Of a stretch of DNA of 64,000 bases, positions 1 through 8,070 are shown one piece after another (the first letter of the stretch is position 1; each line of letters begins with the position of its first letter). A program made the translations under genes and the position numbers. The stretch comes from Hymenobacter canadensis (GTDB taxonomy: Bacteria > Bacteroidota > Bacteroidia > Cytophagales > Hymenobacteraceae). Below the pieces are notes generated by a model. The model ran no database searches. It was not told where the DNA came from and saw nothing but the letters and a program-made list of their open reading frames with translations. The stretch spans positions 2,790,001 to 2,854,000 of the forward strand of contig NZ_CP114767.1 in assembly GCF_027359925.1 (NCBI RefSeq), written 5' to 3'.

Positions 1-178
1 TGGCGGACGGCAGCTTGGTTTCCACGCTTGCGGCTTTCGCCTTGTTGCCGCTGCCCACTACCGGGCCGGCCAACGGGGTGGCCATGAACAGAGCGGCTAC
101 GAACGGTAATACCCGGCGCGCCATGCGGCGGGCCCGGCGCTTCAGCCGCTGGCGACGAACTACACTATGATTTTCCAT
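1..178 (-). CDS. N-terminal fragment of an exported protein of unknown function
   Basis: The gene is cut by the left edge of the window; only its first 59 codons are present, reading from an ATG at 178 with no stop. The N-terminus is strongly basic (about ten Arg/Lys in the first 28 residues) and is followed by a hydrophobic stretch around LPFVAALFMATPLAG, which fits an export signal or a membrane anchor. The visible remainder is Lys/Ala/Ser-rich and has no motif that I recognise. It is divergent from the amylase gene and shares its upstream region. Function cannot be assigned from this fragment. Confidence 0.6.
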   Translation of the reverse strand, partial: MENHSVVRRQRLKRRARRMARRVLPFVAALFMATPLAGPVVGSGNKAKAASVETKLPSA

Positions 179-513
179 CGACACACTTCGGTTTCGGTTG
201 TACAAAAGATGTCTTTCGTGCTCTGAAAGCCATCTTGAAAAGCCTATACGCAAATAGCTTGCATCCGGATGATAGTGGCACTACCTCCGGCATTGGAACA
301 GGCACAACATAGCGCTACCACGATTAATTCCCTCGGCTTGCGGCCACTGCGCCAGCTTGCGGCAGCAGCAGGGCCGGCAGCAAAATTTTGGCCAAGGACT
401 TAATAGCGGAATTTTCTTATTTATCTTGTAGCCCGGCATTTCCCAAAATTGCCGGCACAAGCGAATTTTCGCCGCTTCCGACCCGCTTCACCAACCAATT
501 CCCCCAACCCCAT
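179..513. other. Divergent intergenic region, 335 bp
   Basis: This stretch lies between the truncated minus-strand gene and the amylase. No open frame with coding character is visible; the in-frame upstream extension of the amylase begins at a TTG (388) and lacks any domain. There is a short imperfect inverted repeat at 433-455 (CCGGCA and TGCCGG arms) about 60 bp before the amylase start. I find no good TAnnTTTG promoter box on either strand, so the promoters are not identified. Confidence 0.5.
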
Positions 514-2886
514 ATGCTCAATTGTACAAACGCATGGTGGCGCAAGCTCACCCTGGCCGCAGCTGCCCTTTTAGTGCTGGGCGGCCAACCCGCCAAAGCC
601 CAAAAAGTAGTGCTGCAAGGCTACTGGTGGGACTACTGGAACACCAACTACCCCAACGGCTGGGCCAACTACATTGCCCTGCTGGCCCCGCGCCTGAAAG
701 CCATGGGCATTGATGCCGTGTGGCTGCCGCCCACCATCAAGAACGGCAACCAGGGCAACGGCTACTCGCCCTTCGACAACTACGACCTGGGCGACAAGTA
801 CCAGAAAGGCTTCACGGCCACCCGCATGGGCAACAAGGATGAGCTGCTGCGCGCTGTGGCCGTGCTGCACGCCAACGGCATTGAGGTGGTGCAGGACATC
901 GTACTGAACCACAACGACGGGGCCGGCTCCCAAACCGGCGGCGGTGGCCAGGACCCGGCCGCCTGGGAAGATGGCTCGACCAGCAAGTACAAGAACTTCC
1001 GGTACGTGAGCTACAGCAAGCCCGCCACCGACGAAACGGCTGCCAACTACCTGGCCCGCAACGGCCGCTTCCCCAAAAACTGGCAGAACTTCAACCCCAA
1101 CCCCGGCAACAACTCCACCTCCGGCGACCAGAACCAGATTCTGTTCGGGCCCGATATCAGCTACTACAACGGCTCGTATGGGCAGAGCTCCAACGCCACC
1201 TTCAACCCGGCGCAGGGCGCAGACTATATGCGCAACAACCAGCGCAACTGGCTGGTGTGGTACAAAAAGCAGGAAGGCTTTGATGGCGTGCGCCTGGATG
1301 CCGTGAAGCACTTCCCAGAGTTTGCCATGGAGGATTTCCTCTACAACATGCAAAGCAACGCCGGCTGGGCCAACGGCGGCGCCACCATGTACGCCGTGGG
1401 CGAATGGGTGGGCGGCAGCGGCCAAATGGACAGCTGGGTGGCGGGCGTGCAGAACCGCGCCGGCACCTTCGATTTCTCGCTGCGCAATGCCCTGTATAGC
1501 ATCGTGAGCGGGGGCGGCAACTTCGATATCGGCTCGCTGCCGACTTATCAGCAGGGCACGCGGGTGGTGCAGATCAACGGCACTTTTGTGCACCGCACGG
1601 TGCCGTTCGTGAACAACCACGACACGTTCCGGCCCCAGGTAAGCACCACCGGCAACTACACTGGCTGGAACTCCGGCTCGGAGCTGGCCCCGCACATTGA
1701 CCCGTTCGATCCGCGTTTGTCGGCTGCGTATGCTGCCGCGCTGGCTGTGGATGGCTCGCCGCAGATTTTCTTCGAAGACCTGTTTAATATCGGCAACACG
1801 GGCAAGCGCTACTCGCACCAGCCCACCAGCACCGTCGATTTGCCCCAGCGTTCCGACATCGAGAACCTGATCTGGTGCCACCAGAATCTGCGCTTCAAGG
1901 ACGGCGCCTACAAAGTGCGCTGGCAGGCCGCCGACCACCTCGTAATTGAGCGCAGCACCAAAGCCATCATCGGCATCAACGACAACTTCTCGACCTGGCA
2001 GAACAGCACGGTTTCGTGTGATTTCGCGCCGGGCACCGTGCTCAAGGACTATTCCGGCGCCAACGGCACGGCTACCGTGACGGTGAGCGGCTCGCAGACG
2101 GTGAGCATCAACACGCCGCCCTGCAACGGCACGGCCACCGGCGGCCGCCGCGGCTACTCGGTGTGGGCCCCTGCCGGCATCGGCACCAACTATGTGCGCG
2201 CCGCCATGGCCACCACCCAGGAATGGGAGCTGGCCGATGACCTGGGCGACAGTGACAGCCGCTCCTTGCGGCAGGGTGGGCAGCTGCCGGCCTCATCCAC
2301 GGCCTACCGCACGGCGGGCCGCATCTACGTGCAATCGGGCAAAACCGTCACCTACACCCTGTTCCCCACGGATGCTACCCGCAGCCTCGCGGTGGAGCTG
2401 GTGAGCGGCACGAGTACCATCGTGAGCAGCAAAACCGGCACCGGCAACCTGGTGGGCACCTACACGCCCACGGCCACCGGCTGGCTGACGCTGCGCGCTA
2501 AGAACGCTGTGGCCACCAACCCGGCCCAGCGCGCCTTCATCAAGGCCACCTACACCGCTCCGGCCGTACTCACCAGCACCGCCCTGCGCGAAACCGGCGT
2601 GCTGGCCACCGCCAACGCCCGCACGCCGCTGGCCGGCGCCGACCTGACGGTGTACCCCAACCCCACCGCCGCCAATCGCATCGACGTGGTGCTGCAGTCG
2701 CCGACGGACGTAACGGCTACGCTGCGCCTCACGGACCTGATGGGCCGCCTCGTGCACGAGCAGAAAGTACGCCTCTACCCCGGCTCCACCGAGCAGCGCC
2801 TCCGCATCGAGCGGGCGCTGCCGGCCGGGGTATACCAGTTGAACGTGCCGGAACTGGGCCTGAGCCGCAAAGTAGCGGTGCAGTAA
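514..2886 (+). CDS. Secreted alpha-amylase (GH13) with type IX sorting domain
   Basis: This predicted enzyme of 790 residues should hydrolyse alpha-1,4-glucans outside the cell. The ATG at 514 is chosen because it gives a clear signal peptide (LTLAAAALLVLGG, cut near AKA-QK); upstream in-frame codons only offer TTG. GH13 motifs are all visible: DIVLNH at 128-133, RLDAVKH with nucleophile Asp262, GEW with acid/base Glu297, and NNHD with Asp370. After the barrel and its beta domain (to about 480) comes a Thr/Ser/Ala-rich region of unknown fold. The last 75 residues (from LTVYPNPTA) match the type A C-terminal sorting domain used by the type IX secretion system. The gene appears monocistronic and ends at a strong terminator. 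The exact product specificity cannot be read from the sequence. Confidence 0.93.
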   Translation: MLNCTNAWWRKLTLAAAALLVLGGQPAKAQKVVLQGYWWDYWNTNYPNGWANYIALLAPRLKAMGIDAVWLPPTIKNGNQGNGYSPFDNYDLGDKYQKGFTATRMGNKDELLRAVAVLHANGIEVVQDIVLNHNDGAGSQTGGGGQDPAAWEDGSTSKYKNFRYVSYSKPATDETAANYLARNGRFPKNWQNFNPNPGNNSTSGDQNQILFGPDISYYNGSYGQSSNATFNPAQGADYMRNNQRNWLVWYKKQEGFDGVRLDAVKHFPEFAMEDFLYNMQSNAGWANGGATMYAVGEWVGGSGQMDSWVAGVQNRAGTFDFSLRNALYSIVSGGGNFDIGSLPTYQQGTRVVQINGTFVHRTVPFVNNHDTFRPQVSTTGNYTGWNSGSELAPHIDPFDPRLSAAYAAALAVDGSPQIFFEDLFNIGNTGKRYSHQPTSTVDLPQRSDIENLIWCHQNLRFKDGAYKVRWQAADHLVIERSTKAIIGINDNFSTWQNSTVSCDFAPGTVLKDYSGANGTATVTVSGSQTVSINTPPCNGTATGGRRGYSVWAPAGIGTNYVRAAMATTQEWELADDLGDSDSRSLRQGGQLPASSTAYRTAGRIYVQSGKTVTYTLFPTDATRSLAVELVSGTSTIVSSKTGTGNLVGTYTPTATGWLTLRAKNAVATNPAQRAFIKATYTAPAVLTSTALRETGVLATANARTPLAGADLTVYPNPTAANRIDVVLQSPTDVTATLRLTDLMGRLVHEQKVRLYPGSTEQRLRIERALPAGVYQLNVPELGLSRKVAVQ

Positions 2887-2907
2887 AAATCAGGCTTAGT
2901 AACTTAT

Positions 2908-2944
2908 AAAAAGCGCCTCCGGAGTTTCCGGAGGCGCTTTTTTT
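2908..2944. terminator. Bidirectional intrinsic terminator
   Basis: A perfect hairpin has 16-bp arms (2908-2923 and 2927-2942) with a GTT loop; its A-rich start and T-rich end serve both strands. It terminates the amylase from the left and the orphan gene at 2943-3395 from the right, whose TAA stop lies inside the T tract. Confidence 0.9.
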
Positions 2945-3395
2945 ATGCTCTTTTCTTCAATAATTCGATAACGTTTGACAGACGAGCTAGTTGCTTTTCT
3001 TCGAGACTGGGCCAGTCCTGCTCGTCATACTTATAGGAATCCAGATTTTTGATAGCCCGGCAAAATGGCAGGATGATGTCGGCAGCATTGCCTGTTGTTT
3101 CGTGCAGGAATTCTGGTGTTTGGCTATCTGAATGGTAGCTGATAACCAGACGATATAGTCCTGGCTGTGGCTGGGTGAAATCGAAATAATAGCCAGCTGG
3201 CTCCAGATGCCACCACACCTTCGACGCTATTCCATCAACCACATCAAGAATTGCCGCATACAACAGATAGATGGGATTGACTGGAACGTCCGAAGCGTCA
3301 ATATCAAGATCAAAGCCATTCATAACGACTTTGACCGGTAGCCAACCGTGGCTTGGCTGCTCAAAGTCGACACGAATACGGTTATCGGATTTCAT
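2943..3395 (-). CDS. Hypothetical protein, 150 aa, low-GC orphan
   Basis: I do not recognise a family. The 150-residue product is soluble, without signal peptide or membrane segment, mixed alpha/beta in look, with a conserved-looking core (YYFDFTQPQPGLYRLVISYH, residues about 78-97) and a charged helical C-terminus rich in Glu/Leu/Lys. The ATG at 3395 is 14 bp after the stop of the L,D-transpeptidase gene, so both are probably one transcript ending at the hairpin 2908-2944. By eye its base composition is clearly lower in GC than either neighbour and its codons are more AT-rich, which suggests recent acquisition. The size and composition resemble immunity or antitoxin-like orphan proteins, but this is only a guess. 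Confidence 0.75.
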   Translation of the reverse strand: MKSDNRIRVDFEQPSHGWLPVKVVMNGFDLDIDASDVPVNPIYLLYAAILDVVDGIASKVWWHLEPAGYYFDFTQPQPGLYRLVISYHSDSQTPEFLHETTGNAADIILPFCRAIKNLDSYKYDEQDWPSLEEKQLARLSNVIELLKKRA

Positions 3396-3409
3396 AAAGC
3401 TGATGGTGC

Positions 3410-4261
3410 TTACTGCCAGCCCCGCGCCGCCAGCTGCCGGGCGGCGGCGGCGCCATCCAGCCACTTCGATTCCAGGCCGGGGCCGGCCAGCAGCAGGCAG
3501 GCGCCTTCGGGCAGGCTTCGGATGATGGCGCGGTACTGGTCGGGGGGCAGGGCGGGGCAGCCGCGGCTGTAGCCGGCCTGGCCGTAGCGCTGCAGGTGCT
3601 GGCGGCTCACGTAGTCGGCGGCGTGTAGTACCACGTAGCGGCGCAGGGCGTTGTCGTTCTGGCCCGCGTCGAGGCCGCGCAGGCGGCGCGAGAGGCCGTG
3701 CTTGCCGCCGTAGGTATCCTGGGTGCGGTAGAAGCCCAGCGCCGTGCACGCCGACTTGATGGTGTTGGAGAAGCGCCGGGCCCGCAACCGGCCCGAGCCC
3801 CGGCCGTGCGCGACATGGCTGCGGTGCAGCACCTGGCCCTGGCGCAGATCCAGTACCCAGAGGCGCTTTTCTGAGGAGGGCAGATCCATGTCGGCCACGG
3901 CCAGTACGCCGCCCTGCTGGATGCGGCCTTCATGGCGCAAGGCGAGGTAGCCGACGCAGGCGCGTTCTAACACTTCGGGCCGCAGTGCGGCGGCCTCGGG
4001 GCCCAGCTGCTTGTGCAACAGTTGCACCGCCTGGCGCACTGAATCGGGCAGGGCGGGCAGCGGCGCCACGGACGTGAGGGCCAGCGAATCGGGAACAGCG
4101 GCAGCCGCAGCGGCGGTATCGGCGGCAACGGGATGCACAAAGGCCGCCGGAGCATTGCTTTCAGTAGCAGCGGCGTGGCACCCAGCCAGACCAAGCAGTA
4201 CTGCCAGCGCGGCCAGCTTCGTCCTCTGTATCCCTGCCCCGGTTTTTGCCTGCATCATCAT
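3410..4261 (-). CDS. Lipoprotein of the murein L,D-transpeptidase (YkuD_2-like) family
   Basis: Predicted 283 residues from the first of three consecutive ATG codons (4261, 4258, 4255). The N-terminus carries a lipoprotein signal with lipobox LAGC, so Cys28 should be lipidated and the protein anchored in an envelope membrane. The C-terminal half has the features of the L,D-transpeptidase catalytic fold: a strand LWVLDLRQGQVLH, the segment TYGGKHGLSRRL, the motif VVLHAADYV, and SRGCPALP with likely catalytic Cys235. Such enzymes make or remodel peptidoglycan cross-links or attach proteins to it. It lies 109 bp downstream of the TonB receptor gene and 14 bp upstream of the orphan gene. Family assignment rests on these motifs; the substrate is unknown. 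Confidence 0.82.
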   Translation of the reverse strand: MMMQAKTGAGIQRTKLAALAVLLGLAGCHAAATESNAPAAFVHPVAADTAAAAAAVPDSLALTSVAPLPALPDSVRQAVQLLHKQLGPEAAALRPEVLERACVGYLALRHEGRIQQGGVLAVADMDLPSSEKRLWVLDLRQGQVLHRSHVAHGRGSGRLRARRFSNTIKSACTALGFYRTQDTYGGKHGLSRRLRGLDAGQNDNALRRYVVLHAADYVSRQHLQRYGQAGYSRGCPALPPDQYRAIIRSLPEGACLLLAGPGLESKWLDGAAAARQLAARGWQ

Positions 4262-4370
4262 GCCGCCAAGGTACTGCAGCGGTGGGCAAATAGCCAATCC
4301 AGACGCTGTTTGCGGCCAAGTTGCGCGGGACAGAACCCGGGGCGGCAGCGTGGCGGGGCCGCTCCGGTTC

Positions 4371-6677
4371 CTAAAACAGCACGCTCACGCTGCCTTTCAC
4401 GAAAAATGGCGTGCCGGGCGTGTAGTGCAGCTCCGAGACGCCCTCGGCCGGTTCACCGGGCAGGCGGCTCAGCGTGTCAAACTGCGCTTGATTCCACTCC
4501 ACATTCAGTAGGTTTTCGGCGGTAGCCCCGAGCACGAAGCGGCCCACGGCGTAGCTGGCCACGGCATCCAGCAGGAAATAGCCTCGGGCCTGCACCGTGT
4601 TGGCCTCGTTGGCGGGGCGGGTATTGAGGTGGCGGTAGCGCAGGCTGGCGCTCAGGCCGCGCGGCTGCCTGAGCGTGAGCCCGCCCACGGTGGTGAAGCT
4701 GGGCGCCAGCGGAATGTAGTTCTCCCCTTTCGGCGCCCCCACCAGCCGGCCGTGCGCATAGTTCAGGTCTACATCGGCAAAAAGTACGCGGCTGAGCTGG
4801 TAGCGCAGCGCCACATCGGCCCCGAAGCGGCGGGTGCGGCCGGCGCTTTCCGTGAAACCCCCGTCGCCGACGTACACCAGCTCGTCCTGCAGGTGCAGGG
4901 CCCAGAAGGCGGCATTCACCACCAGCGCCGGCAGCGGCTTGAAGGTGCTGCCCACCTCGTAGCCAATGGCCCGCGGCAGCGCCGGCAACGAGTCGGCACG
5001 GTTCACGACTACGGCGCGGGCATCGTTGGAGTGAAAGCCCAGGCCCGAGCGCACGAATAGCTGCGTGTTAGGCGTGAGGTCGTAGTAGAGATTCAGCTTG
5101 GGGCTGACGCGCGCCTTAGTGGCCCGGCCCGAGGTTTCGGTATCCTGCGCATCGCGGTAGCGAAACACGAAATAATCGGCCCGCAGCGCCGCATTGAGCG
5201 TGAGCTGGTCGGTGAGCGTGAGCGTCTCGTCGAGGTAGGCGTTCAGGTTCTGCTCGAAAACCCGGCCGGCCACGATGGTGCCCGTCACCTGCCGCTTCAC
5301 CGAGTTGCGCAGGGCCACATCCACGGCATCAATGCGGGTGCCCAGGCCAAAGGTGGAGCGCAGCGCCCGGCTGCCCAGCTGGCTGGTACGCTCGTAGGTG
5401 CCGGTGTAGCCGTATATGTTGCGGCCATCGGTTTGCCGGATCTGGTCGCCCTGGTCGGGGTTTTCGAGGAAGAAGGTGAAGTTGGAAAACAGGTTGAAAT
5501 CGTAGCGCGAGTAGTAGGCCTGCTGGCGCAGCACGGCCTCGTGGGGCAGCGCAGTGGTGAGCACGGCCGTGGCGTTGGTGCGACTGGTGCTGCCGCCCTC
5601 GGTGTTGTCGATGGCGCCGAAGCGCGAAATCCGGCCGTCGCGCACGGCCCGTTCCGGCACCTGCCCTGAGGCATCCCAGCGCGAGGTGAAGTGCGAGCCC
5701 AGCAGCATCAACGACGTGCGGTCGGACAGGATACCGGTGTATTTTCCCAACCCGTTGAAGCGCCGGAAGTGCTGCGGGCTGTCGAAATAGGCGTTGGTGA
5801 AGGTATACTCGGTGGCCAGGTAGGCGCTTTCGGTCTGGTTGGACAGCAGGTGCGTGCCGGCGGGCAGCAGGTTCAGCAGGGCCACGGCGCGGCGCGTATT
5901 AAACCGCCCGATTTCCACCTTGGCCAGGCTGCTTTCCAGGGTGGTTTTGGTGCTAAACTCGCCGGAGCCGGCCGTGGCAAAATCGCCGAAACGGGCCGTG
6001 TAGGGCCCTTTGTACACGCGCAGCGCGTCCACGGTTTCGGGTATCACGAAGTGCATGTCGGCGTAGCCCTGGCCGTGGGCGTGGCTCACCATGTTCACCG
6101 GCAGCCCATCGATGCTCACGTTGAAATCGGTACCGTGGTCGACATCGAAGCCCCGGATGAAAATTTGCTCGGCCTTGCCGCCACCGGCGTGCTGGGCAAT
6201 AACCAAACCCGGCACCAGCGGCAGTAGGTCCTGCGCCGAATTCACGGGCCGCAGTAGTTGGTCGATGCGGCTGATAGCGGCCAGGCTCTGGTTGGGGTCG
6301 CGAGGCTGGGCCACGGTTACTTCGCGCAGGTTTAGGGCCACGGCAGGCAGAACCAGCGTGAGGGTTTGGGTTTCACCGGCGGCCAGCGTGAGTTGCTGAC
6401 GGCGGGTGCCATAGCCGAGCCCGGTAGCTTGGAGCGTGTAGGTGCCGGCCGCCAGTCCGCCGAGCCGGAAGTGGCCCAGGGCATCGGTGGCCGTGCCGGT
6501 AGTGCCGGCAGGCCCTTCGAGCTGCAGGCCAGTGCCCGGCAGCGGCTGCCCGGAAATAGAGTCGGTGATGGTGCCACGCAGCATGGCCAGAGTCCAGGAT
6601 TGCGCGTACGCCGGACTGCTGCTCAGGGCCAGCAGCGCCAGCCCAAGCAGGTAAATTCGTAAAAAGTAAAGGTGCAT
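4371..6677 (-). CDS. TonB-dependent outer-membrane receptor
   Basis: Predicted 768 residues from ATG 6677. A signal peptide (YLLGLALLALSSSPAYA) is followed by a carboxypeptidase-regulatory-like domain (about 30-110, GTITDSISGQPLPGTGLQLE), a plug domain (about 120-240) and a long beta barrel ending in an aromatic residue (VSVLF), as barrel proteins do. The plug contains a histidine-rich stretch (VSHAHGQGYADMHF) that could bind a metal. It should import a ligand into the periplasm using TonB energy. It is the last member of a minus-strand cluster containing HupE-like and DUF4331 genes, which suggests a metal or metal-complex ligand, but the ligand is inferred only from context. Confidence 0.9.
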   Translation of the reverse strand: MHLYFLRIYLLGLALLALSSSPAYAQSWTLAMLRGTITDSISGQPLPGTGLQLEGPAGTTGTATDALGHFRLGGLAAGTYTLQATGLGYGTRRQQLTLAAGETQTLTLVLPAVALNLREVTVAQPRDPNQSLAAISRIDQLLRPVNSAQDLLPLVPGLVIAQHAGGGKAEQIFIRGFDVDHGTDFNVSIDGLPVNMVSHAHGQGYADMHFVIPETVDALRVYKGPYTARFGDFATAGSGEFSTKTTLESSLAKVEIGRFNTRRAVALLNLLPAGTHLLSNQTESAYLATEYTFTNAYFDSPQHFRRFNGLGKYTGILSDRTSLMLLGSHFTSRWDASGQVPERAVRDGRISRFGAIDNTEGGSTSRTNATAVLTTALPHEAVLRQQAYYSRYDFNLFSNFTFFLENPDQGDQIRQTDGRNIYGYTGTYERTSQLGSRALRSTFGLGTRIDAVDVALRNSVKRQVTGTIVAGRVFEQNLNAYLDETLTLTDQLTLNAALRADYFVFRYRDAQDTETSGRATKARVSPKLNLYYDLTPNTQLFVRSGLGFHSNDARAVVVNRADSLPALPRAIGYEVGSTFKPLPALVVNAAFWALHLQDELVYVGDGGFTESAGRTRRFGADVALRYQLSRVLFADVDLNYAHGRLVGAPKGENYIPLAPSFTTVGGLTLRQPRGLSASLRYRHLNTRPANEANTVQARGYFLLDAVASYAVGRFVLGATAENLLNVEWNQAQFDTLSRLPGEPAEGVSELHYTPGTPFFVKGSVSVLF

Positions 6678-6810
6678 AGTGCCACAGCCATGACGGGCCT
6701 CATGCCGCACAGGAGGCGGGCAGAAGGCGCGTCGGGTGATAAGAAGTTGACAGAATCCGGCTTGTCAGGCAGGCCGGAAATTTCGGGCACGATGCGGCCC
6801 GAAGCACTTC

Positions 6811-7197
6811 TTATCCGTGGCGCGGCGGCGCGTAGGGCTGCTTCCCAAAACCTGCCGGCGCGGCCGGCCGCAGGCGCGGCGCCTGGGGCTTCGGGGCATA
6901 GATAAACACCGCAACCGAAGCTGGTTCGGCGGCGGCGAGGCAATGCACATCCAGCCCCTTCAGGTTACTCAGGAAGTGCAGCGGCGTTTCAGACGCGCCC
7001 GGTTTGCGCGTGGCGTACTGCTCGCCGTTGCAGTGGTCGAAGCAGTCGATTTGCAGGTAGTGGCGCTGCTGGCAGTCGGCGCTGTGCACGTAGGCGGTGG
7101 CGCGCTGCGGCGCGGGCTCCGGCCGGCCCACGAGGCCCGCACCAACTACCAGCAGGTAGTTGAGCAGCAACAGCCAGATGAGGACGGAGCGGAGCAT
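6811..7197 (-). CDS. Small Cys/His-rich exported or membrane-anchored protein
   Basis: A 128-residue product from ATG 7197. Residues 4-24 form a hydrophobic segment (SVLIWLLLLNYLLVVGAG) that should be a signal anchor or signal peptide. The following domain has closely spaced potential metal ligands: Cys42, His46, Cys52, His55, Cys56 (segment DCQQRHYLQIDCFDHC) and His85-Cys86. The C-terminus is Pro/Ala/Arg-rich. It sits between the HupE-like gene and the TonB receptor gene on the same strand, so a role as an envelope metal-binding partner of the receptor is plausible. I cannot place it in a named family. Confidence 0.7.
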   Translation of the reverse strand: MLRSVLIWLLLLNYLLVVGAGLVGRPEPAPQRATAYVHSADCQQRHYLQIDCFDHCNGEQYATRKPGASETPLHFLSNLKGLDVHCLAAAEPASVAVFIYAPKPQAPRLRPAAPAGFGKQPYAPPRHG

Positions 7198-7225
7198 GAG
7201 AGTTGTTTACTTTTTGTTGTTTGGC

Positions 7226-7302
7226 TGTCATTCCGAGCAGCGCGAGGAATCTGAGTTTGCTTGGTGTGTCTCCTCAGATTCCTCCCTGCGGTCGGAATGA
7301 CA
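7226..7302. repeat. Interspersed inverted repeat, family B copy 1
   Basis: The 77-bp unit has outer arms TGTCATTCCGA (7226-7236) and TCGGAATGACA (7292-7302), with inner arms GAGGAATCTGAG and CTCAGATTCCTC. It fills the gap between the HupE-like gene and the small Cys/His protein. A second, longer copy of the same family lies at 15421-15520. It would fold into a long hairpin in RNA or single-stranded DNA. Confidence 0.85.
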
Positions 7303-7307
7303 TATTA

Positions 7308-7967
7308 TCAAGCGAAAAACACCCGCTCCACCGTCCAGTAGGCGGCAATGAGGCCGATGACGATGGAAGCCGGCACCACGACGCGCTGCTTGTACCAGGG
7401 CTTGCCACTGAACCAGTAGCCTACCAGCCCCCAGGCCAGCAGAATCACGGCCACCTGGCCCAGCTCCACGCCCACATTGAACGCCAGCAGCGACTCCAGA
7501 AACAGCCGCCGCGGCAGCCCCAACCCGGTCAGTACGCTGGCGAAACCCATGCCGTGCACCAAGCCAAAGCCGAACACCACCACCACCCGCCACGGATTCA
7601 GCTTGCTGACGAGGATGTTTTCCAGCGCCACAAACAGGATCGACAGCGCAATAATGGGCTCAATAATGCCCGGCGGCGGCGAAATCAGCCCGTACATGGC
7701 CAGCCCCAGCGTGATGGAGTGCGCCACCGTAAAGGCCGTAGCCTGCACCAGCACCGACTTCAGACGCGGCTCCAGCAGCGCAATGCTCAGCACGAACAGG
7801 ATATGGTCGAGGCCCAGCGGGATGATGTGCTCGAAGCCCAGCTTGAGGTAAATCCAGACCGCATCGGCCTGCGAGAGTTTGCTGACGTCTACGCCGTCCA
7901 GCGCGTGGGCGCTGGCGGCGGCCGGAGCCAGCAGCAGCAACGGCAGCAGCAAACGAAAATGTAGCAT
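7308..7967 (-). CDS. HupE/UreJ-family membrane protein
   Basis: Predicted 219 residues. The ATG at 7967 gives a signal peptide (LLLPLLLLAPAAASAHA) and lies inside a REP repeat, which supplies the start codon. About six membrane segments follow. Conserved-looking motifs for this family are GLDHILFVLS, AHSITLGL and VHGMGFASVL, whose His and Asp residues could coordinate a metal in the membrane. Known members are linked to nickel or cobalt handling, although the longer Bacteroidota forms are not well studied. It lies between a TPR gene upstream and the Cys/His protein and TonB receptor genes downstream on the same strand, consistent with a shared envelope uptake function. Confidence 0.85.
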   Translation of the reverse strand: MLHFRLLLPLLLLAPAAASAHALDGVDVSKLSQADAVWIYLKLGFEHIIPLGLDHILFVLSIALLEPRLKSVLVQATAFTVAHSITLGLAMYGLISPPPGIIEPIIALSILFVALENILVSKLNPWRVVVVFGFGLVHGMGFASVLTGLGLPRRLFLESLLAFNVGVELGQVAVILLAWGLVGYWFSGKPWYKQRVVVPASIVIGLIAAYWTVERVFFA

Positions 7968-8070
7968 AGGCTTCAGCCTGTGCCGGACCAGAAGCTGCGA
8001 GCTTTTCTCTGTGCTCATATACAATGTTGCTTGAAGCTGCCAGGGCGGCACAGACTAAAGCCTATGCTAC
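7961..8070. repeat. REPIN-like element: paired GTAG-type REP sequences
   Basis: Two 24-bp units face each other: 7961-7984 on the plus strand (starting GTAGCATAGGC, ending CCTGTGCC) and 8047-8070 on the minus strand with two differences. Each unit is an imperfect hairpin (GCATAGGCT and AGCCTGTGC arms) preceded by GTA(G). The inner spacer is 62 bp. The left unit contains the start codon of the HupE-like gene; the right unit contains the TAG stop of the TPR gene, so the whole intergenic space is repeat. A second pair occurs at 16390-16496. Confidence 0.85.

Noticed and set aside
388..513. 42-codon N-terminal extension of the amylase
   Set aside because: It starts at TTG, has no domain, and would bury the signal peptide.
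571..1938. Long minus-strand open frame (455 codons) opposite the amylase
   Set aside because: It is rich in Val/Ala/Gly/His, has no domain, and mirrors the codon bias of the sense gene, which has complete GH13 motifs.
6678..6810. Possible riboswitch before the TonB receptor gene
   Set aside because: I could not fit a cobalamin or other known conserved core, and there is no clear stem system.
7198..8070. Possible small insertion sequence
   Set aside because: Only short inverted repeats are present; there is no transposase gene.
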